Shown here: in pieces, positions 15,731-26,000 of the stretch
Numbering within the stretch: the stretch's first letter is position 1
Layout: each line of letters begins with the position of its first letter
Source: an uncultured Eggerthellaceae bacterium
GTDB taxonomy: Bacteria > Actinomycetota > Coriobacteriia > Coriobacteriales > Eggerthellaceae
DNA length: 59,277 nt
Direction of reading: 5' to 3'
Assembly: GCA_947565915.1 (NCBI GenBank)
Contig: CANOHY010000008.1
Location: forward strand, 1 to 59,277
Notes under the pieces: model-generated
The model's input: only the letters and a program-made list of their open reading frames with translations
Told to the model about the DNA's origin: nothing
The model's database searches: none
Program-made: the position numbers and the translations under genes

Positions 15731-16873
15731 CTAGATGCTGCCCATCTCGAAGAGCGTGTTGTTATACCAGCTTTGCCAGTTGGGCGGGCAGTATGTGCGC
15801 GCGTTCATGATGGAAATGGTGTACCCGTACCCTTCGGAAAGGCCCTTCACATGGGCATCGATCGCTTCTTCCCAAGAGCTCCACTCGAAGGCTAAACCAT
15901 AGGGGTCGGAATCGGCCGCACCCCAACCCCAGGCATTATGCGGACGAATGCACGCCCTGCCCTTGCTGCTTTCCGTGTTCGAGATGGCTGGCGACCAGCG
16001 TGGATCCACATTGTACTTCCAAGCTGCCTGCGCGAAGTTCGCGCCCTGACCCTCAAGCGGCGACCCAGCCAGATAGGCATCGATGCGCGCCGCCCAATGT
16101 GCGATGAAATCATCGCGGCTGGCGAACCAGTCGGCGCCATCCGCCAATGCCGTTGTGTCGGTGGAAGCTGCCTGGCTATGGCCGTCGAGCTGCTCGCTAC
16201 CGTCGGCAGCCACGCCCACCGAGGCTTCGCCACCTAACATGCTTGCCTGGCTGACCGCTCGCGAGACCGCTGTGGATTGGCGGGCGCTGCGCTGGTCTTG
16301 CGCAGCGTGCAGCGCCGCGGCAGCTGCCTCGTAGTCGGGTGCAATCTGCGCTCTGAGCTCCTCGGCTTGCGCCTTGAGGTCGCGCAGTTCGCCTATGGCC
16401 TCCATGCTGGTTTGCGATAGATACTCTATGTAGTCCACTTGCTGCAGATAGTCGCCGAGCGAGCGCGCATCCAGCAGTGCGCACACGAGCGAGATCCAAT
16501 CGCGTTGGTTCTTATACTGCGCCACAGCAGCCGCACTCGCACGTTCTTGGGCAGCAGGTAGCTGGGACTCTATTGCGGCAATTTGCTCGTTCACCTCGCC
16601 TATGCGCGCATTCACTTCCTCGTAGGCATTCGTGAGGCGCTCGAACTCTGTTTGATCCTGCAGGATGGTCGTTCCGCGATACGTTTGCGCAAAGGCGGGC
16701 TGTGCGGCGTGCGGCATCGCGACACCAACGCAAACGAGTGCGAACGCGAGGCCAAGCGCTAGCGCGATCCGCAAACCAATCCACGAACCTGAACCCTGCT
16801 TAGCAGATGCGTGCAATCTGATTGGACCTCGACGAGAGCGCGCCACCTGGCAAGCGCACGGCGCAAAACGCAT
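15731..16873 (-). CDS. Secreted coiled-coil peptidoglycan hydrolase, lysozyme-like
   Basis: About 380 residues. A long basic n-region (about 30 residues) leads into a signal peptide core (IGLRIALALGLAFALVCVGVAM) with a likely cleavage after AFAQ. Then comes a coiled-coil domain (about 70-215, EEVNARIGEVNEQIAAIESQL and on), like the N-terminal regions of PcsB/RipA proteins. The final 130 residues form a lysozyme-like domain with ARIDAYLAGSPLEGQG, SPAISNTESSKG (candidate catalytic Glu), NAWGWG and CPPNWQSWYNN. The same C-terminal domain and plan occur in the protein at 19450, a clear paralogue. It is divergent from the S8 protease at 17187. The start at 16873 has a weak ribosome site and could be wrong. 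Confidence 0.78.
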   Translation of the reverse strand: MRFAPCACQVARSRRGPIRLHASAKQGSGSWIGLRIALALGLAFALVCVGVAMPHAAQPAFAQTYRGTTILQDQTEFERLTNAYEEVNARIGEVNEQIAAIESQLPAAQERASAAAVAQYKNQRDWISLVCALLDARSLGDYLQQVDYIEYLSQTSMEAIGELRDLKAQAEELRAQIAPDYEAAAAALHAAQDQRSARQSTAVSRAVSQASMLGGEASVGVAADGSEQLDGHSQAASTDTTALADGADWFASRDDFIAHWAARIDAYLAGSPLEGQGANFAQAAWKYNVDPRWSPAISNTESSKGRACIRPHNAWGWGAADSDPYGLAFEWSSWEEAIDAHVKGLSEGYGYTISIMNARTYCPPNWQSWYNNTLFEMGSI

Positions 16874-17186
16874 AGGCCGCTTGATATGCGCGACCTGCTC
16901 GAGCCAAGCAAATGGGGTGCGATTTATGGAATGAGTATCTGCGGCTGCGTGTCTTCTTATGTAGTCTTTGACAAACACAGGAAGGCCACTATAGCATGTT
17001 GACATGGTATTTCGATGGGAACATAGCGAAGATGCCGAAAGCCGCGCCAAAAATCGCGCTTTTACCCGTGAGGGCATGAGAGGCGCTCGGCTATGCGAAA
17101 AAGCAGCGCGCGAAAGCGTGGCACGCGAAAGGATCACGGGCGCCACGGCCGTCGTCGCGGAAGGCTTTCGACAGCGCGAAAAGGCA

Positions 17187-19229
17187 ATGCCAGTGCGTTC
17201 GCGACGGCTGGTTGCGACTGTTGCAACTGTTGCGCTGGTACTAGCATGCCTAGTTGCGGCGTGCTGTTTCGGCGGATGCGCACGCAATGATGACGCCCAA
17301 GCAGATTCCAGCGCAGATGCAGCCGCGGTTGCGGACAACCAGAGCGCTTCGACTGTCGAAGATGCAGCCGCGCAAGCCGATGCGATGGCCACATTGCTCG
17401 AGAACGAAGAAGCGTATGAGCCCGGTTGCGTGCTGGTCGCGCTGTCGGAAGATGCAACGGCTGATGAGCTGCAAGATGCCTTGGCTGCCGACATGCGCTT
17501 GCAAGGCGTGACCATCCTCGAATCCGGTTCCGACTACGCGAAGCTGTCGCTACCTGCCGACCTGCAAATCGATCGAGCCCTGGCCTTGCTTCAGGAAAGC
17601 GAGCTCGTGGAGGCAGCCCAGCCCAACTTCATCTACACCACGATGGAAGATGAGGCGTCATCGGAAATCTCGGCCGCCCTCGTGCCCGACGACTACTTCG
17701 ACACGCAAGCAACGCGCAATCAGTGGGCGCTCTCGGCTGTGAAGGCAACGGAGGCCTGGGATGCGGTCGCCCAAAGCATCACCGAGGAGGCGCGCACGAA
17801 TCCTGCAACGGTGGCCATCATGGATCAAGGATTCATGTTGAACCATGAGGACTTCGACACGCATCTGCTTGCAGCAACCTACGACGCCGCTGGCAACTAC
17901 AAGGGCGCTTCGCCCGACACGAGCGTTTCTGGCGTGAACAGCCACGGAACACATGTGCTGGGCATCATCGCCGCTACCTCCACTAATGCCAACGGGATAA
18001 GCGACGTGCAGGCCAACGACATCGGCGTAAACGGCGTCGCGAACAATTGGTGCAAGGTTCTGCCCATCAAGGTGGCGTATGACGACGGCAGCGGCATGAG
18101 CACTAGCACCGTTGCAAAAGCGTACGACTACCTGCTCGATGGCGCTGCGCAAACGCACAATGTGAAAGTGGTGAACATCAGCTTGGGCATGAACCAGGTT
18201 GCCGATTTCACCGGGCTGGACCTGATAGTGAACAAGCGCATCACCACAGCGCGCGAACGCGGAATCGCCACGGTGGTGGCCGCCAGCAACACCGACGAGG
18301 ATTACCCTCATGCCCCCTTCTACGCACTGCCGGGCGACTATAGCGACGTGATCACCGTGATGAACGTGCGTTCGGCCACGAACTCCGACGGCGTAGTGCT
18401 CGACAGCTCATCTAATTTCAACATGCCTGGCCAAACGGCGAAGAACATCTGCGCCCCCGGAACAAGCATCACCAGCTTGGGCACCTATTCCACGAGCTAC
18501 ACCGTGAAGACCGGTACCTCCATGGCTTCTCCTTGCATGGCCGGCATAGTCGGGCTCCTATGCACCGTGAAGCCGGACATCACCCCTACTCAGGTGGAAA
18601 ACGTCTTGTACTCCACGGCGAAGGACCTCACGCAAACGCCCGGCTCGAAGAGCGGTTGGGATAGCAAGACCGGCTATGGCCTGGTGGATGCTGCAGCCGC
18701 CGTGCGCAAGGTCGCTGCGAACGATGGCCTCGACACACCCCCGCCAACGCCAATACCCACCACGCCGGTCGAACCTACCAAGCCTACGACTCCCACAACG
18801 CCCACCAAGCCCACCACACCTTCCACGCCGCAAACCACGCCCATGTACCGGCTCTACAACAAGTGGTCCAACGAGCATTTCTACACGGCAAGCAAAAGCG
18901 AGTACTTGGGACTGATCAAAAAGGGCTGGAACGACGAGAAGATAGCCTGGTATGCACCAGTAGATGGCGTACCCGTGTATCGGCTCTACAACAAATGGAG
19001 CGGCGATCACCATTACACCACCAGTGGGAGGGAATACGATCGCTGCGTGGAAAACGGATGGCGAGGCGAGGGCATAGCGTTCTACTCGGATGGCAACGTG
19101 CCGGTATATCGGCTGTTCAACCCCTACGAAAAGGCATTCTTCCACCACTACACCACGAGCGCGAACGAAGTGCGCGCATGCGTTCGCGCTGGCTGGAAGG
19201 ACGAGGGCGTCGGCTGGTACGGCTACTAA
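17187..19229 (+). CDS. Subtilisin-family (S8) lipoprotein/secreted protease with DUF5648 repeats
   Basis: About 680 residues. The N-terminus MPVRSRRLVATVATVALVLA is a signal peptide with a possible lipobox near VAAC or FGGC, and an acidic Ala-rich stretch and an inhibitor-like propeptide (about 75-150) follow. The S8 catalytic triad is visible: Asp about 213 in IMDQG, His about 253 in SHGTHVLG, Ser about 445 in GTSMASP. A Thr/Pro linker (about 515-550) leads to three DUF5648 repeats of about 45 residues (VYRLYNKWSGDHHYTT, then GW..EGIAFY), a module common on coriobacterial surface proteins. ATG 17187 is very close to AAAAGG; GTG at 17193 fits the spacing better. The two flanking hydrolases suggest joint work on the cell wall. 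Confidence 0.88.
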   Translation: MPVRSRRLVATVATVALVLACLVAACCFGGCARNDDAQADSSADAAAVADNQSASTVEDAAAQADAMATLLENEEAYEPGCVLVALSEDATADELQDALAADMRLQGVTILESGSDYAKLSLPADLQIDRALALLQESELVEAAQPNFIYTTMEDEASSEISAALVPDDYFDTQATRNQWALSAVKATEAWDAVAQSITEEARTNPATVAIMDQGFMLNHEDFDTHLLAATYDAAGNYKGASPDTSVSGVNSHGTHVLGIIAATSTNANGISDVQANDIGVNGVANNWCKVLPIKVAYDDGSGMSTSTVAKAYDYLLDGAAQTHNVKVVNISLGMNQVADFTGLDLIVNKRITTARERGIATVVAASNTDEDYPHAPFYALPGDYSDVITVMNVRSATNSDGVVLDSSSNFNMPGQTAKNICAPGTSITSLGTYSTSYTVKTGTSMASPCMAGIVGLLCTVKPDITPTQVENVLYSTAKDLTQTPGSKSGWDSKTGYGLVDAAAAVRKVAANDGLDTPPPTPIPTTPVEPTKPTTPTTPTKPTTPSTPQTTPMYRLYNKWSNEHFYTASKSEYLGLIKKGWNDEKIAWYAPVDGVPVYRLYNKWSGDHHYTTSGREYDRCVENGWRGEGIAFYSDGNVPVYRLFNPYEKAFFHHYTTSANEVRACVRAGWKDEGVGWYGY

Positions 19230-19449
19230 GCTTGAAGAATCGATAACCACGATTGGTAGGTGACGCGGGGAATTGGTAGGCGGCGCGGGCGGTATTCGTC
19301 TCCACAAGCCATTCACAGGTTTTAGTGCTTTTCGGGCAAGCATAGTAAAATGAACCACGCGAAACCGATACCCGACAGGCTGGCTGCACGAGCACGGCAA
19401 ACGCGAGCGAAGGCGGCCACAAACGCAGCGCAAACGAGGCACGCGGCCC

Positions 19450-20829
19450 ATGACGAATCTCCTCGAACATCTCAGCACATCGCATGATGCGCAGCAGAAG
19501 CGAGAAGCCGACTGCAGGAACTTGCGGCTTGCATCACATCCCGCCAGGCAAACGGCTATCGAACCCGCATCGTTCCCCGCAAGGCAGGCGGCTGAAGCGG
19601 CTACGCGGTCGGCGACAACGCAGCCCGCGGCGCAATCGATCCTTGCGGTTGCGATGTCCGCGATCCTCTGCTTCGCGCTGTTGCCCTTCGGCGCGTTCCA
19701 GCCGAGCACGGCTTTGGCCGACGACGGTGATGCGTCTTCCTCAGATGCACCAAAAACCGCCTACCAGCTTCAGCAAGACATCGAATCGGCTCAGGCTGCC
19801 TACACCGAAGCACGCGACAAAGCCGATGATGCGGCAAGCAAGGTGGCCGAGCACGAGGAGAAGATAGCGGACATCGAGGAGAACCTCCTTCCCGAGCAGC
19901 AAGAGCGCACGGGCAAGGCCACGCGCGAGCTGTACAAGCTGCAGCAGAGCAGCGTGAGCTTGGTCGACGTGCTGCTGAACGCGGGAAGCTTACGCGATTT
20001 CATCACGCACTTCGAGTACATCGCGCATATCACCGATAAGCACCGCGGCGAGATCGAGCGTCTCGTTTCCATGAAAGACGAGTTGAAGAGCTCTCGCACC
20101 GAGCTGCGCGAAGCCCAGGAGGAAGCCGACGCCAAGGCAAGCGAAGCTGAAGCGGCTCTTGACGCTGCGAAGGAGGCACAGGCAGAAGCGCAGCGTCGCG
20201 TGGAGGAAGAGGCGCTCATGCAGGCGCAGATAGCCGCCAATGCCGCAGCCATGGCGGAAGAGCAGCGCAACAACGATACTCCCTCGGCGCAGACCCCGCC
20301 TTCGTCGAACGGAGATGCCAACTCTAGCGGAAACTCTGGCTCGAACTCAGGCGAAGGCTCGGGCTCGGGGTCGGGCGGCCAGAACCCGGATCAAGGCGGC
20401 TCGGGCGGCTCGGGCGGCTCGGGTGATTCGGGCAGCGGTAACTCAGGCTCGATACAGCCTCCACCTCCCGAAAACGACACGCTCGCTGGATGGGCGGCGC
20501 GCATCGACGCCTACCTGGCTGGCTCGCCCATGGCAGGGCAGGGCACCACGTTCGCAAGCGCGGCGCTCTCCTACGGCGTCGACCCCCGATTCAGCCCGGC
20601 AATCGCCTGCGCGGAAAGCGGGAAGGGCAGCTTCTGCTTCCTCCCCTATAACGCCTGGGGTTGGGGCAGCTGCAGCTGGGATAGCTGGGAGGAGGCCATC
20701 AACGACCACGTGCGGGGCCTTGCGAGCATCTATGGCTTCTCGCCAACGATCGAGGGTGCCCAGATGTATTGCCCGCCCAACTGGCAACATTGGTACAACA
20801 TGGTGTGCAGCCAAATGGCGCTGATCTAA
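19450..20829 (+). CDS. Secreted coiled-coil peptidoglycan hydrolase, lysozyme-like (paralogue)
   Basis: A 459-residue protein. A long n-region of about 60 residues precedes the hydrophobic signal core (SILAVAMSAILCFALLPFGAF) and probable cleavage after STALA. A coiled coil (about 100-265, rich in Glu/Ala/Lys) resembles PcsB-like N-terminal domains. It is followed by a Gly/Ser linker (about 280-335) and a C-terminal lysozyme-like domain with RIDAYLAGSPMAGQG, IACAESGKGS (candidate catalytic Glu), NAWGWG and MYCPPNWQHWYN. It shares this domain with the protein at 15731, showing a duplication around the protease gene. Linker length and coiled-coil sequence differ, so the two probably differ in reach or partner. 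The ATG at 19450 lacks a strong ribosome site. Confidence 0.82.
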   Translation: MTNLLEHLSTSHDAQQKREADCRNLRLASHPARQTAIEPASFPARQAAEAATRSATTQPAAQSILAVAMSAILCFALLPFGAFQPSTALADDGDASSSDAPKTAYQLQQDIESAQAAYTEARDKADDAASKVAEHEEKIADIEENLLPEQQERTGKATRELYKLQQSSVSLVDVLLNAGSLRDFITHFEYIAHITDKHRGEIERLVSMKDELKSSRTELREAQEEADAKASEAEAALDAAKEAQAEAQRRVEEEALMQAQIAANAAAMAEEQRNNDTPSAQTPPSSNGDANSSGNSGSNSGEGSGSGSGGQNPDQGGSGGSGGSGDSGSGNSGSIQPPPPENDTLAGWAARIDAYLAGSPMAGQGTTFASAALSYGVDPRFSPAIACAESGKGSFCFLPYNAWGWGSCSWDSWEEAINDHVRGLASIYGFSPTIEGAQMYCPPNWQHWYNMVCSQMALI

Positions 20830-20920
20830 GATTACGTCTAGCAAGGCGCCCGCTCGTCCGCGACCCGATTCGTGCTGCCGATTCTGCAGCCCACAAACGC
20901 AGGCGAAATCTCTTTCTTGT

Positions 20921-20999
20921 GAAGACAATGGGGTCGGGTCAAACTGTCTTATTCGGCTCTTGACCGAATAAGACAGTTTGACCCGACCCCATTGTCTTC
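20921..20999. repeat. Perfect 36-bp palindrome
   Basis: Bases 20921-20956 and 20964-20999 are exact reverse complements around a 7-base loop (CTCTTGA). It lies 91 bp past the stop of the hydrolase gene, so it may end that transcript, but it lacks a T-run after the stem. The arms contain GGGGTCGGGTCAAACTGTC. The palindrome at 56,558-56,684 has a similar GGGTCAAAC motif in its arms, which suggests a family of related elements. Confidence 0.85.
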
Positions 21000-21047
21000 C
21001 TCCAACATGAGCGCATCCGCAATACGAAATCACATCAACTTCAGGGC

Positions 21048-21330
21048 GCTTTCGTACGCCTTTTCTCCTAATCTTGAATTTTTTGGCATATTTCTTGAAG
21101 ATAAGGTCGCTTTTGGACGTTCGCACGGTAGCCATTGCCCCTTGCGGCCAAGCTCGTTTCTCACTGACCAGGCATAATAGAACTCCAGGTTTTGAATTGA
21201 AGCTTTACTAAGTTTTGATTCCGAGGAGAAGTCGGTGAAACAGGTACGAAAGTAGCTTCAACTGACTGTAATTGGCTGGAAAACGGAAGATAGCGTACAA
21301 AAGCGCTTTCAAGTCTTAGTAATTTGCAAA
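21048..21330. repeat. Two-module interspersed intergenic element, copy B
   Basis: The counterpart of 1989-2264. Module 1 starts CGCTTTCGTACG (21,048) and has AATCTTGAATTTTTT; module 2 (21,238-21,330) reads ACAGGTACGAAAGT, GTAATTGGCTGG, AAGATAGCGTAC and AAAGCGC. The order, strand and spacing agree with copy A. No gene is supported between 20,830 and 21,450. Confidence 0.65.
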
Positions 21331-21398
21331 ACATCCCAAAAGCGCGGCCCGAAAACATGCAGAAGCCGCATGAAGTCGATGCTCGAAGGCGAGGCGTG

Positions 21399-21416
21399 GC
21401 GTACTGCGATGTACGC
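21399..21416. repeat. GCGTAC/GTACGC hairpin motif
   Basis: A 6-bp perfect stem with a 6-base loop. Related motifs lie at 139-157 and inside each 106-bp unit near 11,615-11,631. The flanks also match (GGCGAG before, TACGCGAGG after), so this is a recurring intergenic motif rather than a chance stem. Confidence 0.5.
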
Positions 21417-21450
21417 GAGGTGAGGTCGCAGAGCCAAATGCCTTGCGAAA

Positions 21451-22026
21451 CTAGCTCTGGCGCAGCTTGGCGCGGCGCTGCTTCCAATCCGGCATCACGC
21501 GATCCATAAGCTCGTGGAACTCGGCACCGTGCCCTGCCACCAGCAAATGGCAAAGCTCATGCACCACTACGTATTCCAAGCACTCGGGCGGACAGAGCGC
21601 AAGCACGGTGTTGATGCAGATGCGGCCAGTGGAAGGCTGGCAGCTGCCCCAACGCGACTTCATCTTCCGATAGTCGATGCGTCCCGGCTGCACGCCCAGG
21701 ATGGGTGCCCATTTCTCAACGAGCGCTGGCACGAATGCTTGCACCACCTTGCGCCATTCCTTGAGCTCCTCGGGCGAGGCAAGCGCTGCGCGACTCATCG
21801 GCGAATCCAGGAGGTCGCGCTGCATGCGCAGGATCCAATCGTGCTTTTCGCGCACGAAATCCTCCACCAGCTCGTCGGGATATGCGATGGGCGTGGACAC
21901 CTCGATGCGGCCATCAGGCTGCACATGAAGGCGCACGTTGCGCATGCGCTTCTTCTCGATGACCCATACCTCGAGATCGTCTACGAAGATGAGGCGCTTA
22001 CTCGGCATGTTCTCGTATCGGGGCAT
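21451..22026 (-). CDS. YgjP-like zinc metallopeptidase (M48-type, DUF45)
   Basis: A 191-residue protein of the YgjP/DUF45 family, putative zinc metalloproteases. The core has WGSCQPSTGRICINTVLALCPPECLEYVVVHELCHLLVAGHGAEFHELM, so the HExxH-like site reads HELCH with a third ligand in the downstream HGAEFH segment. The N-terminal beta-strand part begins with LEVWVIEKKRMRNVRLHVQPDGRIEVSTP. Its start is 9 bp from the rsmI stop, so it is probably the last gene of a three-gene operon with the dehydratase-activator-like gene and rsmI. The physiological target is unknown. The ribosome site is weak, consistent with translational coupling. Confidence 0.88.
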   Translation of the reverse strand: MPRYENMPSKRLIFVDDLEVWVIEKKRMRNVRLHVQPDGRIEVSTPIAYPDELVEDFVREKHDWILRMQRDLLDSPMSRAALASPEELKEWRKVVQAFVPALVEKWAPILGVQPGRIDYRKMKSRWGSCQPSTGRICINTVLALCPPECLEYVVVHELCHLLVAGHGAEFHELMDRVMPDWKQRRAKLRQS

Positions 22027-22035
22027 ATGCAGGTC

Positions 22036-23046
22036 TCACGCGCGCAAATCGGCGGCGCCAGCATCAGGAACGGCAGCATCGGGGCTCGTGGCACCAGCAT
22101 CGGCAGAGTCAGAGGCAGCCCCGTCGAGAGCAACAGCATCAGACCCGTCGGCACCCGGCAGCAGTTTCCCATCGCGCAAGCTCAGCACCAGGTTATAGGC
22201 CTCGTTGCGCGAAAGGCCGAACTCGTCGGCAATCGCAGCTGCAACCGATTTCGCACGGGCACCCGAGCGCAGAAGCTCGCAAGCGCGCTCGGTCGCATCT
22301 GCCGCATTCGCTGCCTGCAGCGTGCGCAATTCACCTTCGGACGCAGGGTCGATCACCAGCGCAACCTCGCCCTTTATCGAATCGCGCGCGGCAAATTCGC
22401 ATGCCACTTCAGGTGCCAGGCCGCGCACAACCTCCTCGTGCAGCTTGGTGAGCTCGCGGCATACAGCCATCGTGCGCTCGGGCATCTCATCCGCGATCAC
22501 CCGCAGGCTCTCGACCAGACGGTTGGGGCTTTCGTAAAAAACGAGCGCGGCATCGAGCGGTGCCAACCGCTGCAACAGCTCGCGGCGCGCGGAGTCCTTG
22601 CGCGGAAAGAAGCCGCCGAAATAGAACTGCGAGCACACCGTGCCGCTTGCCACATAGGCAGTTGCTGCGGCACTGGGACCAGGAAGCACCTCCACAGGAA
22701 CGCCCGCTTCGCGTGCGACAGCAACCAAGCGCAGGCCCGGGTCGGACACACCCGGCATGCCGGCATCGGTGCAGTAGGCAACCACCTTCCCCGCTCGCAC
22801 AGCAGCCACTACGGAGCCGGCCTTGTGCGCCATCACGTTCTCGTCGAGCCGCTCGAGCGCTTTACCCTGAACATCCAGCGCCGCCAACAGCTTGCCGGTT
22901 ACACGCGTGTCCTCAGCGTAGATCGCGTCAGCCGCGCGCAGGGCTTCCAGGGCGCGCGGTGGCATGTCGGACAAGTTGCCGATGGGCGTAGGACAGATGA
23001 CCAGCCGACCGGAGGAAGTCGAAGCCACGCCAACTTCCTCACTCAT
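22036..23046 (-). CDS. rsmI: 16S rRNA (cytidine(1402)-2'-O)-methyltransferase
   Basis: A 336-residue RsmI enzyme (tetrapyrrole methylase fold) that 2'-O-methylates C1402 of 16S rRNA in the ribosomal decoding centre. Motifs: LVICPTPIGNLSDMPPRALEAL (about 15-36), AEDTRVTGKLL, CTDAGMPGVSDPG (about 91-103) and VLPGPSAAATAYVASG (about 119-134), then FYFGGFFPRK. The last ~60 residues (GADGSDAVALDGAASDSADAG and on) form an Ala/Asp/Ser-rich tail not expected in the family. The start overlaps the stop of the upstream gene by 8 bases (ATGAGTGA), indicating coupled translation. Confidence 0.94.
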   Translation of the reverse strand: MSEEVGVASTSSGRLVICPTPIGNLSDMPPRALEALRAADAIYAEDTRVTGKLLAALDVQGKALERLDENVMAHKAGSVVAAVRAGKVVAYCTDAGMPGVSDPGLRLVAVAREAGVPVEVLPGPSAAATAYVASGTVCSQFYFGGFFPRKDSARRELLQRLAPLDAALVFYESPNRLVESLRVIADEMPERTMAVCRELTKLHEEVVRGLAPEVACEFAARDSIKGEVALVIDPASEGELRTLQAANAADATERACELLRSGARAKSVAAAIADEFGLSRNEAYNLVLSLRDGKLLPGADGSDAVALDGAASDSADAGATSPDAAVPDAGAADLRA

Positions 23047-26000
23047 GCTCGTCTTGCTCGACGGCCAAATTCGCCTTAGCCACCGAGATCATCAGCTTGA
23101 TGCGATTGAGCTGGTTCACCTCGCTTGCGCCGGGGTCGTAGTCCACCGCCACGATGTTGCTTTGCGGGTAACGACGCCGCAGCTCCTTGATCACCGCCTT
23201 GCCCACCACATGATTGGGCAGGCAAGCGAAGGGCTGCGCGCACACGATGTTGGGCGTGCCGGTGCGGATGAGCTCCACCATCTCGGCCGTGAGCAACCAA
23301 CCTTCGCCCATGGAGTTGCACGTAGACAGGATCTCCTCGGCATATTCGCCCAGCTTGAAGATGTCGGTGGGCGCTTCGAAGCGCTTCGACTTGCGCAGCG
23401 CTTCGATCAGCGGCTTGCGCATGTGGCCGATGAGCTTCAAGATAGCGCGAGCCCCAGCTGCACCGCTGGCCGAGCGTCCGAGCGGGTCTTTCTGGAAGAT
23501 GCGCCCCACGATGCCGAAGAGGAAGAACTCGATCAGGCCGGGAACCACCGCTTCGCAGCCTTCGCGCTCGATCACGTCCACCACCTGGTTGTTCGCCGTG
23601 GGGTGGAACTTCACCAAGATCTCGCCCACAACGCCCACGCGCGGCTTCGTCCCATCGCCTACCAGCGGCAACGTGTCGAAGTCGTGCACGATGGCTTGCA
23701 CCGTCTTCGCGAACTCTCGTCGATTGGTGCCACGCCCCACCGCCTCCTTGCAAGCGGCCATCCAATGGTCGAACAGCGCTTGAGCTGAACCCACCTCGGC
23801 CTCGTAGGGCCGCGTGCGATAGAGCGCCATCATCAGCAAGTCGCCGTAGCTAAGCGCGTAGACAGCCTGCTTCAACATATCCAAGGAAATGGTGAAGCCG
23901 GAGTTCGACTCGTCCAGATTCCCTTGCAAGGCCAGCGAGATCACGGGAATATGCCCGAGGCCTGCCGCCTTGAGCGCCTTGCGAATGAGCGCGATGTAGT
24001 TGGTGGCGCGACAACCGCCGCCCGTCTGCGTGATGATGATGGCCAGCTTGTCGGTGTTGTAGCGCCCACTGGTCACCGCCTCCATGATTTGCCCGGTGAC
24101 CAGGATGGACGGATAGCAGATGTCGTTGTTCACGTACTTCAGGCCGGCGTCCACGGCTCCCGTGTCCACCGAGGGCAAAAGCTCCAAGTTGTAGCCATTC
24201 GCTTGGAAGATGGGAAGCAGCAGCTCGAAGTGGTAGGGCGCCATCTGCGGAGCCAGGATGGTATAGCCCTCTTCCTTCATCTCCTTGGTGTACTCCATGC
24301 GCGGGAACTGGGTGGAAAGCGCCTCTTCGTCCAGCCCCTTGCGCCAAACACCGCGCGTCACATCGGCGGCCATGTGGGCGGCAACGGCTTCGCCAGCCGA
24401 TGCCAACGTGGCACCTGTGCGCTCTTCGCGAACCTGCTCGAAATCTTCCAAGGCAGCATCGGTAGCCCGCATCGAACCCTGCAGAGCGCCCAAGCTGGCT
24501 TCCTGCTGCTGGTCGCGCAGGGCGGCAAGCAGGGAGCGCACGCGAATGCGGGCAGCCCCCAGATTCGACACCTCGTCGATCTTGAGCACGGTGTACACCT
24601 TGCCCGCGGCCTCCAGGATTTCCTGCACCTGGTCGGTGGTCAGGGCATCCAAGCCGCAGCCGAAGGAGTTCAGCTGGATCATGTCGAGGTCGGTGCGCTG
24701 GGTGACAAGCTTGGCTGCGTTGTAGAGGCGCGTGTGGTACATCCACTGGTCCACCACGCGAATCGGGCGTTCGAGGTGTCCTAGATGAGCCACGGAATCC
24801 TCGGTGAGCACTGCCAGCCCGAAGCTGGTCAGCAGCTCGGGGATGGCGTGGTTGATCTCGGGGTCGTTGTGGTAGGGACGGCCCGCTAGCACGATGCCAT
24901 GGGTGCCCGTCTTCTCCATCCAGGCCAGGGTCTCTTCGCCCTTGCGGCGCATGTCGGCCTTGAACGCCTCGTCTTCGGCCCAAGCAGCGTCCACCGCCTC
25001 GTTGATCTCGGCCTGGGTGATGGGGTTCTGGTGAGCGCCTACCTCATCCCGATAGGTGCTGGTCAAAAGCATGTAGAGGCGCTTCTTCAAGTGCTCCTTC
25101 TTGTCGTAGGGAATCCACGGATTCAAGAAGGCGGTAGAACTGTCGCGCAGCTCGTCGATGTTCAGGCGCAAGGCCTCGGGATAGCTTGCCACGATGGGGC
25201 AGTTGAAATGGTTTCCCGCACCCTCGTCTTCCTGGCGCTCCCATTTGGTGCAGGGCATCCAGATGAAATCGGGGGATTTCTCGAGCAGGTTCATCACGTG
25301 CCCATGCGATAGCTTGGCCGGATAGCAAACCGACTCCGAAGGCATGGATTCGATTCCGGCTTCGTAGGTTTGCTTCGTCGAGGGATCCGATAGGACCACG
25401 CGGTAGCTTAGCTTGGTGAAGAAGGTGAACCAGAAGGGGTAGTTCTCGTACATGTTGAGAGCTCGTGGTATGCCCACGGTGCCTCGCTGCGCGTCTTCTT
25501 CGGGTATGGGCTCGTAGCGATCGAAGAGGCGCTCCGACTTGTATTTGAAAAGGTTGGGCACGTCCGACGTTCCATCCACGACGCCCGCGCCCTTCTCGCA
25601 GCGATTGCCCGTGATGAAGCGGCGATGGCGCCCATCGGGCCCCTTGCCGAAGTCGTTCACGGTGAGCAGGCAGTGGTTGGAGCATTGCTGGCAACGCACC
25701 GTCTTGTGGGTGGGAGCCAGCGCCTCGAGCTCCTCCAGCGACAGCAGGGTGGATTTTAACGCACCGGAGGGCGAACCTGCCTGGCCGACCGCCTCACCCA
25801 TCGCAGATTCCTCAGAGCTGTCGGAGGGGGCGGAGGCGGGTCGGCGAAGTAAGCCGCCGGAGTCCCCTCCGGCAGTGATATAACCCACCTGCTGGTTGAA
25901 GCGATCGCGTGCCAGCAGGGCCGCACCGTAGGCTCCCATGTTGCCCGCGATGTCCGGGCGCACAGCGTCCACGCCAGCGAGCTGCTCGAACGCACGCAGC

